The position numbers and the translations under genes were made by a program. From assembly GCA_013397455.1 (NCBI GenBank), contig VYZB01000221.1, positions 851,484 through 915,483 on the forward strand: DNA of 64,000 bases, given 5' to 3'. Source of the stretch: Crotophaga sulcirostris. Taxonomy: Eukaryota; Chordata; Aves; Cuculiformes; Crotophagidae. Positions 36,887 to 48,277 of the stretch are shown piece after piece (the stretch's first letter is position 1; the number at the start of each line of letters is the position of its first letter). The notes under the pieces are model-generated. The model ran no database searches and was not told where the DNA came from. It saw only the letters and a program-made list of their open reading frames with translations.

Positions 36887-37302
36887 CACAGTTTCACAGT
36901 TTCACAGTATCACAAGGTTGGAAAGGACCTCTGAGATCATCAAGTCCAACCTATAAGCCAACACTAACACCAACCCATCACCTAAACCGTGGCACTCCTC
37001 CCTGGGCAGCGCATTCCAATGGCCAATCACCCTTTCAGTGAAGAACTTTTTCCTAACATCAAGTCTAAACTTCCCCTGACGAAACTTATGTCTATGTCCT
37101 CTAGTTCTGTCACTGGTCACCTGTGAGAAGAGACCAACGCCCGCTTGACTACAACCTCCTTTTAGGTAGTTGTAGAGAGCAATAAGGTCTCCCCTGAGCC
37201 TCCTCTTCTCCAGACTAAATAGCCCCAGCTCCCTCAGTTGCTCCTCGTAGGGCTTGCACTCCAGCCCCTTCACCATCTTTGTTGCCCTCCTCTGGACATG
37301 CC
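36887..37302 (-). mobile_element. CR1 LINE, antisense, reverse transcriptase C-terminus plus tail
   Basis: The largest recent CR1 copy here. On the minus strand a 124-codon open frame (36902-37276) still carries the reverse transcriptase C-terminus: [17 protein letters not shown], then [24 protein letters not shown] and [15 protein letters not shown], then it continues into the 3' UTR. The tail, on the plus strand, is three 8-bp units: CACAGTTT twice (36887-36902) and CACAGTAT (36903-36910). The 5' truncation is near 37302, in the part that reads 'gttgccctcctctggacatg' on the plus strand. It lacks the catalytic domain, so it cannot move itself. Confidence 0.95.
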
Positions 37303-38660
37303 CTCTTCTTCCATGAATAAAGAAACAGGTTTAGGTTACAAACCCAGCTGGCCATAAATAACAAAAACACATAGTGAAATATTAATTCTCACACTCCTCC
37401 CACTCAAGACCCTCTTCACAGTTAGTTAGAGCAGCTTTCATCCCTAAGCCACAATTCCTCTAAAACAGGTCAGACAAATTGTGCCTCAAAGCACCTATTT
37501 CTCTCCATGGACTCCCAGAAATGTTGGGGTAACCGATTCAGACATAGATCTCCAGTACTAGGTAATATTAACCCAACTCTGGTCTTCAGTCACATACTCT
37601 CCTTGGGGAAGGAGAGAAAAGAGAGGAAAGAAAGCCTTCCCTTGGGTTAGGAAGTAACTTTTTCTTTCTCTTCTGAGCTCTTTTAGTCCACGGCTTGATG
37701 GTATTTCACAGAGTGACTGTTGGACCTCTTTCAGGAGAATTTCACAACATTTTCTGAAAAGTGGTGAAACAAATTTTCAGTCCCATTTCTTCTCTACACT
37801 TTCACGTAGCTCCCACAAAAATTCAACAATCAAAGTAACACTTACATTTTGTAAAAGAAAACTACACAACATTTCTTGCTCTGAATAAGATTTTTGGTTC
37901 TATTTCCATGTTCAGCTCAGTGAAGTAAATAATAAAATTATATATGGAACTTTTGATATATTCCTGCAATTCTAATTAATTTAACCAAAATCATATGTGA
38001 GCTTCAATAAATGTCAGCCTGTAGTCTGTATTCATATCTCAAGTACAACACTTCAAATTTACATTGACTCCTTTGAAGACACTGGATTCCGTCCAGTGTA
38101 AATGACAACAAAGTCTACTCTGTGATCCTAAAATTCTCCTAATAGAAGGACTCCATCTGTAACCATACTTTACGGTGCATTATAGTGTAAGCATACAAAT
38201 TTGCTGCAGAAATCCACCTCCGAACTCTGCATCTTTTTCTTTAAACTACTCTCTTGGTGAAGAATGTAGGGATATTTTGCCATCAAAACATATAAAAACA
38301 GAGGAATTAATCAATTTCACAAGTATAAGTCAGCAAGTTTATTTTAAATCCTTTCACCTCCACTAATCAGCTATTCTTACATCTGCACAACAAAACTAAT
38401 AGAAAATGGTTGCAAAGATCTGGAGAGATCATTCAGTTCATTCTTTATGCCAGAGGAGGTGCCAGTACTCAGGACATTCACAAGGACACACAATATAGCT
38501 TTCTTTTTGCGTATCACAACACGAAGGTATTTAGAAAGTCCCATTTTCACTTTTTTTCAGGATCCCAATCCAGGTCCTGGATTCTTAAAGGTACATGAAA
38601 TATTAGTTATCTAAGTGTTTATATGTACAAGTTCCACTTGGCAATTATATCTGCATAGAA
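37303..38660. other. Gene-free DNA with a small perfect hairpin
   Basis: No coding or RNA gene is seen. A purine-rich imperfect tract (GAGAAAAGAGAGGAAAGAAAG-like, about 37610-37634) is simple sequence. The hairpin at 38079-38099 is listed separately. Confidence 0.5.
38079..38099. repeat. Perfect 8-bp inverted repeat
   Basis: ACACTGGA (38079-38086), loop TTCCG, TCCAGTGT (38092-38099). The sequence just outside also has words of old amniote repeats ('agtgtaaatgac'), so it may be the core of a decayed palindromic repeat. Confidence 0.7.
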
Positions 38661-38733
38661 GGCCTGACCTAACACCCACTGAAATCAATGTTGATTAGCA
38701 TTAACTTCTACTGACTTTGGAGCAAGCCCCTAT
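38661..38733. repeat. Decayed palindromic amniote repeat (tentative)
   Basis: The left half 'ggcctgacctaacaccca' 'ctgaaatcaatg' and the right half 'cattaacttctactgac' 'tttggagcaagcccc' are imperfect inverted copies. They resemble a widespread amniote foldback whose arms read roughly 'cctgatccaaagcccattg' followed by 'aagtcaatgg'. About two thirds of arm positions agree. I recall the family by its sequence, not its name. Confidence 0.4.
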
Positions 38734-41700
38734 CCAGGCCCTCATGTGGAATAACTGCATGCACAGCTGTAAATGCACAAAATATCATACAAATTTTCCT
38801 GCAGAATGCTTATTGATTTGAAAGTCTGATCCACAAATGAACACAGATCAGCATAAATGTTATAAGAAAATTTCTCCAAATAAATTAAAGCGTTATTCTC
38901 AAGACAAGAATATATTAATTAATATTATCATCAGTGAATATAGGGCATTTCCGCATCTTCTCACATACTTTTGTTGCATATAATTTCATACACCTGAATA
39001 AGTTGCAGTTTCTTCTTGCAGCTCTTATAACAGCTCTCAACAACGCTACCAGGACAACTCACATGAAAAATTTAGATATCTACAGAGAACTCTTAAAAAA
39101 CACTAAAGCTATTTTTTACTTGTTGTTTCTTTAACAGCAACATTTTACCATTCCGAGTATTTGTTGTACAATGGAGATGTTAATAGTTACCCTCAGACTG
39201 TATCTTATCTTTTACTGTAAACCTTTTAGGCAGTGCATTCACATTTCATGTTCTTTCACAGTGCAGTTCACTTGGAGACAAAAGCAAGAGGAATTTGTTT
39301 CAGTTGAGCTATTTCTTTTTAACAGGCACTTTCCAGCTCACTTGCAGAAGCTGCCAAAAGGGAAATCAAGGATTGAGATTAGAATTTTTTTTTCATGATT
39401 TGAAAGACAAGTAAAGTTATGGGGATTTTTGAAATTTATTTGTCACTGATTAAAGTGTCAAGAAAGTATTTGCTAATTGATGGGCTAACAAGTATGGGAT
39501 AGTCCTACACCTCTAATCCTCTAATTGTAGAGTCTTCCAAGACATCATCATCAGATCTTTAATTTGTCCTGTTGGAAACTACTCCCAAGTTTTACACTTT
39601 TCCAACCACTGCTAATGAATTTGCTTTGCTACAAGAACAATAAAATACTAAATATACTAGTTGTATATTACTCTCAGGCTGGGCATTCCACACACAGTGC
39701 TGAACTTTCATTTATTTACATTCTACTCAAATGTAATGTTATTATAGAAGAATATGACTATGAAATGTTTTGTCCAAATATTTTTAAATATACTACTAAA
39801 AATAACAACGGAAATTTTTTTCTAAGCTTTTGTACTTTCATATGTATGTTGCTAATACGTAAGAAAGAATGAAGTCTCATCCAATTAGAATTTAACAAAC
39901 AAAAGTATATATGGACTTGTCACTATTTATTTTATGTTACACAGTACATAATGACTACTAAATTATATATGACTTAAAGACTTTAAAGAAGATTACCACC
40001 TTGCAATACAAAATATTTTTTTTAGCAGAAGTGGATCCAGTCACTGATTCAAAGCCTCATTATGAGGGAATCTATTTCATCAAGAACTTGTGATGAACCT
40101 TTTGGCTACTGCTTTCTACTGCAGAAATGCTGGAAAGCACATAATAATTATTCTGTGCATTTTCTAGTTTATTTGCAGCCCCTGCACAAAATCTCATCAC
40201 AGAGGGACTGCTGGTGTTCATGTAGCCCAAATATTCAACTATTTTTCTTGTCCCTAAACGGAGAAGTGAAGGGTCTCTAGCACAGGTCTTAGCATTGATT
40301 AAGCACCAAGTAGGAAAACACTGCATCAGCTTCTAGTGCGGTGTTACAGCTGTTTTCACATTATATTCTCCAAAGCTCCAACAGATAGTGACCTGTCTCC
40401 AGGCCCTCTTCGTAGAAATGGGTGGTTCCCTTGGCTAAAAACTAAGCTAAGGCCATAACTTACAAAAGCACTTTAATATTTCCTGCATTAAAATTTACTA
40501 CATAAATGTACAAATTCTTTAAAATTATTGAGCAACAACAGCAGCAGAGACAGAAGATTACTTAAAAGTGAAGGTCATTACACTGTTTTGCCTCTGTCAT
40601 GCTTTGTCAGGAATGTAATAACCATTCATTCTGCCCATTATATGGTCACCAAAACTTTGTTTCATGAATGAACTATTATGAACTATTTCTGCATACATTT
40701 TACTGAGAATATGTAGGTTAAAAAAAATTGTATATAATATAATGATGACAGTATTTGAAAAAAAAACCTAAAAAAAATTGTAAGCAATTAATACAGTATG
40801 TTTCCATAATTTTTTTTAAGGTTTGAGACCAGATTGTACAAGAAGGATTTCAGCAGTGGAGAATATAATCATTCGGTATTTTTTTAATGTATCTTCCAAA
40901 CTGGGATGCTGTTTTTCCCTCCGGTAGAGGTCTATACTGAGCTCTACTGTCAATGTTCCCACCAAGAAAAATAATACCAAAACTGGCTCAGATCATCTAA
41001 GACCTACACAAGGGACAGGCCACCTATGGGGGTCTTTACCTTAATATTGGCATTGGGCCTAAGCCTTGATATAAGTTCCCAGGCAACAGATCTATTAAAG
41101 CTATATTACTAAGGTTCACACTGCCCCTGAAAGCTTTATTAAATGATTATTTCACAGCATGGAGGGAAATCTATTGAAAATTAATATGCAGCATCAGCCA
41201 GTCATGGCTCATAGCTGAGATCGGCTCCTTATTTCAAAAAAGTAGAATTTTCCAAGTAAGAAAGTATAAGAAATTCCTCTCATTAACTTTACTTGCCTGA
41301 TCTGACCTCTAAGACTAAAGTCAGAGGGCAAAACTGGCCGTTTCTAGAGCTGATTTCATATTTCTTCTGTTTTAAGAGACCAATCTCAAGTAGGACGCAT
41401 AGCTCTCTGGAATTCCATCTCTGCTTCTGCAGATCATAGAAACAGCCCAACTGCCTTACCAGAGTAGTAGAAGTTGAACAACATGAATCCCAGCTTGTGC
41501 AAAAGCAGCAAAATTTCATGTATCCATCTGACTCATGGGGTTCTGACAGACACAAAGAAGGACCTTGAATATATACAGGATTTAGTGTCTTAGGTTACCC
41601 TTTCTGTACAAAATAATTGGAGACAACTAATGAAAAGTAAAATCACGCCCACACTTATTTCTTCAAAAGAATTGTTCGGAAACGATTAATTAGCTAAACT

Positions 41701-44700
41701 TCTATAGTGTTGCCACAGTCAGAATATACATATTTTCTTCTATAAAAGCACAACTACATGTTTTATGGAGGTGATTTTTAATGAACAGTTAGGACCTCTA
41801 AATAATTTAAAGATACCACTTCATCCTAACAAAATTTGTCATTTTACAGGTGAGAGACAGGAAGAGCCCAGGCAGGCAGCTCCAATCCCTGCAAGCACCA
41901 GGTGGCAGTCCGGCATTGACTGACAGGTCTGCGTTGTCTCATGCAGACCAAAATCTTCCCTTGCGGCAGTACTTGTTGGCTACCTCTGTTCTAAGAGTCT
42001 TCTACACATTTCTATCTGCTAAATAACATACATTTTCCCTGGGGATTTAAGGGAAAAATACTTTTTGTGGAGAATAAGATCAATGTTTTCCAGAACCTTG
42101 TCCACAAGTACTTTATAATGTTGATTTATTTTTCAGTTGTCCATTTTGGTAAACTGTTTTATGGCTTATATTGATATTGCCTGATTATCTGCTACTGAAA
42201 AAGCATTTGAATTGCATGGTGCTCCCTGTCCTCAACTTTACGTAATCACCAAGGGAATCTCCTGCATCATCTCCAGAGGATACCTAAAGTATTTCTGAAG
42301 CCGAGAAAGCAGCATTTTAATATGAAATTTTGCTACTGAATATTGTTAAAAACATAAAAATGTATAAATTTAGAACCTGTGACAGTATACATTCAAGTAA
42401 AGCTCTGAGTAAATGCCATTAAAAATTAGAGCTAGTAAAAATTTTGTCTTTCTTCTCAAGGAAATTTAACAGGTTTGGAGAGGCATGACCATGTTTATTG
42501 AACTATTAATTCTGTTAAATTTGCGAAGTTTAAATTCAGTAAGTAACATTATTTTAATAAGTATACACAAATAAACTGTCCAAGCACTGTTCAAATTACT
42601 TGCAAAAAAAAAAAGCAGGAAGCCTATGTTCATCATCTTGACTAGAGAACTGAAAAAGTTTACTAGTTTTCTATCATATGAACATTCATTTGGTTGCAGT
42701 GGATATATCAAGAGTTTTAGCCTATCATCCTTGCACAATCTTTCTGAATTATTCTCCACTCAATTCTAACATTTGAGAAACCTCATAATTCTTATGAGAT
42801 TCTACACACAGTGGGCATACAAAATACATTTATAGAAATTACATATAATTTGTCTTACAAAGAAAGAAATTGTTTCTTCCACAGCAGTCTCATGCGGCTA
42901 TACTCATTTTGGTGATGTTTAAAAATCATAGACTGAGGACAATTTTACTCACACTTACTATGTTATATTCTCTCTGTAAAATGCACCTGTGGAATCTTCA
43001 ATGTGCACAGATTGTTCTCATCTATTTTATTCTGTTGTGACAGCATGGAAGAGCTTTATAGTCTTAGATAAGTCTACAAGAGAAAGCCTGTGATGCAGAC
43101 TGTGCAAAACTGTTCCTGCTGTAGTATACAAATGCTGGTGGAGGACCCAAAGCCAGGGGCAAAGTGGGCTCTAAAGAAGGGGCAGGAACAAAATCTATAA
43201 GAGTTTTTGGCTATAATCAATACTCAAAGGGTGAGGACAGCCTTTAAAGTTCATACCTGCTCTTAAAACCATTTACAAAATGGTGTACGGTCAAAAGTAA
43301 TAGAATATAACCAGTTTTCAGTTGGAACTGGGGTGGGTTGAAGATCATACCTAGAGCTCATGACTGCTGCTTAGCTGAGAGCAGCTTGCTATGCTTCGGT
43401 AACTTCTGTGCCCACACTTCAAATCAGTAGAGCACAATGGTGGTATAAAGATTTTTTTCAGTTGTATGCTCTCCGTTTAAAGTTGTACTTTAATAAAAAC
43501 ACAGCCCAAAAGTTTCACTGTAGTTATCAGTAAACTGTCAAAGCAGAATTCCTCAATCAGTCCCCTATACACAGCTGCCTTCACAAATTTTATAATAATC
43601 ATTCCATTAGAGAACATTTTTAAAACCAAAGTATACATGCAGAAACTACTGACGCTTTCATTTTTAGAAGTGTCTGGGACAGTCACACTCGTAGAGAGCT
43701 GTAAACAAATGACAAAGCCTGCGCTATAGCATTACTAGCCGGTCCTATGAGGACATAGGTTTTGCCTTGCCTATTTTGAGATAAATAAAAAAAAAGATCT
43801 TTTCCAGAATTGCAAAATGGCTCTCTATACACGTTTAAGTGTTATGTTTCACCTATCTGTTTTCAGGAATTTCCAGCTTTCATTTGAGTAATCACAGCTT
43901 ATTGTCTTAAAAGTATAAACAATTGAGAAACAGGTATCATGAAAAAAAATCAGTTATTTGATATCCATGTATTCAAACACTATTTTATAAAGCACAAATC
44001 ATTAAAAAAGACAAAATATCTACACAAATAAAAGAAATTAAATACAGATATAAAAAAAATCACTAGTGATGACTAAAAGAATAAGAATTTGACAAACTGT
44101 ACACTAGCTAACATCAATGAGCCACAGGTAAAATAGAGTAGTCCTGCACTTCTTAAAAGTCCCTTTTTTCCCCCTACACTGAAGTGTTACCATGTCTGAG
44201 TAATAATAGCACAGTTTTATTCCACAGAGCCAGTCCTTTTGAGTATTCTGAGCTGGATCTGCTGACTTCAGTAAGGAGAAAAAAGTTTTAATGCTTTTCA
44301 TTGCAGCTAGACCTGCAAAACCAGCACAGCTGAGACAGATGGATTCTGTTCCTTATTGTTCATCTTCAATAGAATTCTTTAAAATGCCAATGAAAAAAAT
44401 GCCTAGTTGTCATAGGTCATTAAATGTAGAAGTTTCCAGGCATGAACTGTGCTAAAGAAGAAGGATTCTGTGCCTGCATATAGGCTTGCAGGACCGGTGC
44501 CTCATAAAGGACTTGAAAGCAATACATATCTTCTCAGAATCAAATGTAGAAGGGGACACATCATGCACTGAAAAACAGCTCACGTTTCCAAAATCATCTA
44601 ACTGTAATCAGAGACTGGCCTTTTCCAGACAGAATCCCAGTGGTTGTGATGCAGCTGAGTCAAACCCACAACCATGTCTAGACCATGCTTTGCTGTCCAT

Positions 44701-47700
44701 ACCAGCCTGTGTCCATATCAACCGCAATGCTGAATACAGGATTTTTACAATGGTATATTTACAGGGGAACTGGTTTTTGATGTTAAGCTGCCACAGCCTT
44801 GAATTCCTAGTCTTTAATATGCAACAAAGCTTGTTTTCCTCTTGGGTCACCTTTAGCGCAGCTCTGAGCTTCAATTAGAGTGACATATATTTGTTCTGGA
44901 CTATTTTCTGTTATACTTGCCTTCAAATTTTTATCAATGGTAAAAACTGAGGCAATGACTGTTAATATGGCTCTGGAGTAAGCAGTGCATAGAATGGGCA
45001 CCTACTGAGACTTTTTCATCAATCAAAAATAAATATTTTTTAAACCACACATGCACTCCACGAAACATGATTTCCTGTGACTTTCACAATGTGAACAACT
45101 TGTAATTTTAAAAACTAGTTTTAATTGATTTTCAGATTTCAAGCATCACTAAAAGGATCTATTTTTATTTTATTGCACTGGTTTCTACTTTATTGTTCAT
45201 TTTATGTTAGTCTGTTGAGATCTCTTTACATGACATATTTTCTTCTTAGCCATATTTTATTGAAATGTCAACTAGTACTAGGGATCTTTCCATGTTTTTT
45301 TGAAATTTAGAAATAGCTTGGCTCTTACATGATACTTTAATAATGTTGCCAAACCTCTGATAAGTTGTTCACATCAGATATTTAGCCCCAATACCTAATG
45401 CTTGAGAATCTACATTCATTCTCTTCACGTTCCGCCTCTGCATTCCAAGATTTATGAATATTAAGTTGTGCGTGCCCCAAAGCAAAAGTATACTCGCTAA
45501 GATATTTGCTGAGATCAGGAATCTCTCTGCCCCATTTTTAAAACAAAGGCATTAATAAGGAAGCACTATATAATGTACAACACAGAAAAAATAAGGAAAA
45601 TTCAGTATTTTTTAAAAAATGAAAAAAATATCCTCTAGTTCAAAGCACTCTATCTGAGCTACCCTAAATAATGCAGAAGACTAACTATTTGTGACACTTG
45701 TAAAGAATTATGTCTGCTGAGAAGTGTGAATAAACCCTGATTTCTAAAACTATGAAAATTATTTTTAAAAACAGTGGACACCTAGGGTAAAAGGACATCA
45801 TTCTCTATAATTTAACCCTTACAAATACATGGACAGATACCATATATAGAACCTATAGAGGTTAGTTAGACCCAGCAGCAATGGCTGCATTGTTACCCAG
45901 CATGCGCATAATTACTTCGTGCAGAAAGCACAAAAGGCAAAGACTATGTGGAGGGTACACACGTACATCTTTCAATGCTGAAATGTCTTTTAAAAGGACT
46001 GAGTTTTATAATTTTAAATGCATACACAAACATGTACTTTTAAAATTCCTGAAGTGTTATTTTCCTTTTTTTTTTTTGATAATTACATTTCTTAAATTCT
46101 ATTTCAAATGCTCTCAGCTTTCTTTGTGATTTGGTTCATTGTTACGTGTGCCTGAAAATAAGGAATTTATTTTAAAAGGCTGTAACTGGTAGAAATGAGG
46201 AGGAAAACAAAGCACAGAAGAAATGTGAATGAGGTGGTTTACTGGTTTACCAACAGGTGGAATAAACGTGCAATAGTAAAAATATCCCATTGAGATAAGT
46301 GCTCAAGGAAACTAATACTAATCATTTATGTAGGCATATATTAGGATACTCAAGGCTCAGTTTCTAAACTGTGGCTACATAACATTACTTCTGCCCCTTT
46401 GTTCGTAATTATATTGCTTTCAGATTTATATAATAAACAGTTCCCCAGCTGCTCTTTAGAAAATAATAAACTGGTTAATTTTAAGAGCAACCACATATGG
46501 TTAAGATTATTCAAGAGATACAACTGAGTAATGTAATTCATCTTTTTTTTTAAACAAATCTTTATATTAAACTAAAAATAGAGCTCTACTGCGTTTATAT
46601 CAGTAAATATTCTTATTGAAATCAACAGTATATGGGGTATTCCCAGCAGGTTCTCTATGAGCCATTATTGAAATATCTCATTGCAATTATTTTTCAGGAA
46701 TTTCCTCCTACTGTTATTCTATATATTACAATATATTGAGCACAAAATAAGATGTTGGTATCTCTCAGTATAGTTTCTATTGGATTATGAATTAAGATGG
46801 ATATAAATTGTGTTGTGAATTAAGAAATGCAAAAAGGCAAGGCACCCCTTGGATAAAGAAAGCTCACTCAGTGCAGCAGAGACCCCACCTCCCCACCAGC
46901 ATCAGGGCTGACACTTGAGACACTTCAGGATAATGCTTTTATTCACCACACTGGCAGAAATAAGAAATTCCCAGGCTTCAAGAAGAAATGATGGAGAAAT
47001 TTATTCTTCTTTTTACCGGCAATTGCTGTATAGGACATTATATGGATTCCCGGATAGCATTAGTGGTTCTGTTTTCTGCATGCCTCGGGCCACGGGGCTG
47101 CGATTACTTTTAATCAGTTTCAAGACTCCCCACCCTGAGCTGCGCTTTGGTTACTTCAGACTGGATCAGTACATTGTAGCCTACCTGCCTTAACACCTGG
47201 CAGATTCCCTGAGGCTTTCAGGCTATGCAGAATGCAGCCAAAATGAAAGTTTAGGTCCCTTTCCTTCTCCTTCCTGTCCCTACAGGAATTTTGCTGGTTG
47301 TTCCCTGTTTCCCATCCGTAGTCCCAAGTATGATACAGTAACCATAATCCTGCCCTTTCTTTTCTAAGGCAATGCCATAAAATTAAAAAAGAAAGGAAAA
47401 TAAAATTAGAATAGAATGTAATAGGTCTAAAAAAAATATTAAAACATTTTCCTGGAAGTTTGCAATGTTGTTTCTTACTTATATTACCCTTAAATTCTTT
47501 ATGAGTATCCATGCAAATACATAGAAATTCACTTTACACGTATTCCTGTTAAAATACAAGTTCCAAATCATCAATCTGCATGATCAGAAACGAACTCTAC
47601 CAGCCTTCAACCCCCAAAACTCAGTTTAAGGGGTGCAAGGAGGAAGGAATTCTTGGCACTCACCCATTAACACAGTGAAACAGGTTCTGCCACTCACATT

Positions 47701-48229
47701 TGTTCCTCACTCATTAGCCATCTTAATTTCAGTGACATTTATGATTTCAGTGTAATTGACCTCTGCCAATATGGCAAAGACACTTTCTGTTTCAAAAGAT
47801 CTACAAGATAACAGTCATTGCACAGGGTTGCCAAAATGTAAAACAAGTGTTTACTGAGAGACAATATTGTTTACAACAGTAAAATAATTTTCACTTTCAC
47901 ATGCTAACTATCAGTAGCATAACAAACAACAAATTATCTACCAGTGTGGTAAAATCAAGTCAGCGAAGGGGGTGGGGAGCAACCAGGAAGATGTAGTGAC
48001 AATACTCCGTGTGTATGCAATTCTCATTATTCAGAAAAAGGAAGAAGAGAAAGTCAGTGGAAACGTATTTATAAAAATCCCTGGTGAATAATATATTAAT
48101 TATCAAAAAGGGCTCAGCCAAACACTCAGACAATTCATATAGCGCATCAGACAAAATATGCCAGCTATTCAAAAAAACGAGGCAGATGAGATTAAGCTTG
48201 TGCAGGTTGTCTCACTGACATGCAGTGTT
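38734..48229. other. Gene-free AT-rich DNA, nothing recognised
   Basis: Open frames reach 130 codons (plus, 44486-44878) with no familiar content. Homopolymers occur at 42604-42614 (A) and 46066-46077 (T). A GC-richer patch at about 46850-47200 holds a 92-codon open frame of unknown meaning. The word CATGCGCATAATTA at about 45901 combines an NRF1-like core and a homeodomain core but stands alone. Confidence 0.45.
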
Positions 48230-48277
48230 CTAGACAAGCAAGTGAACATGCTACTAGACAAGCAAGTGAACATATTA
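48230..48277 (+). repeat. 24-bp tandem duplication within a short open frame
   Basis: Copy 1 (48230-48253) starts CTAGACAAGCAAGTGAACAT and copy 2 (48254-48277) repeats it, with 22 of 24 bases alike. It lies in frame in a 61-codon open frame (48158-48343). There it encodes LDKQVNML then LDKQVNIL, followed by HKDLRKLQNDQRLLQ, which has leucine-type heptad spacing. I do not recognise a protein. It may be chance, or a fragment of a decayed coiled-coil coding sequence such as an old retroelement or gene. Confidence 0.85.

Noticed and set aside
36902..37276. 124-codon minus-strand open frame as a host gene
   Set aside because: Its motifs ([17 protein letters not shown] and following) are the C-terminus of CR1 reverse transcriptase; it belongs to the LINE.
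44486..44878. 130-codon plus-strand open frame
   Set aside because: Composition is random-looking and an 88-codon frame overlaps it on the other strand; no motif supports a gene.
46850..47200. GC-richer patch with a 92-codon open frame as a possible exon or LTR
   Set aside because: No splice-site context, LTR ends or recognisable peptide could be shown.
47156..47512. 118-codon minus-strand open frame
   Set aside because: No recognisable domain and low-complexity stretches; treated as chance.
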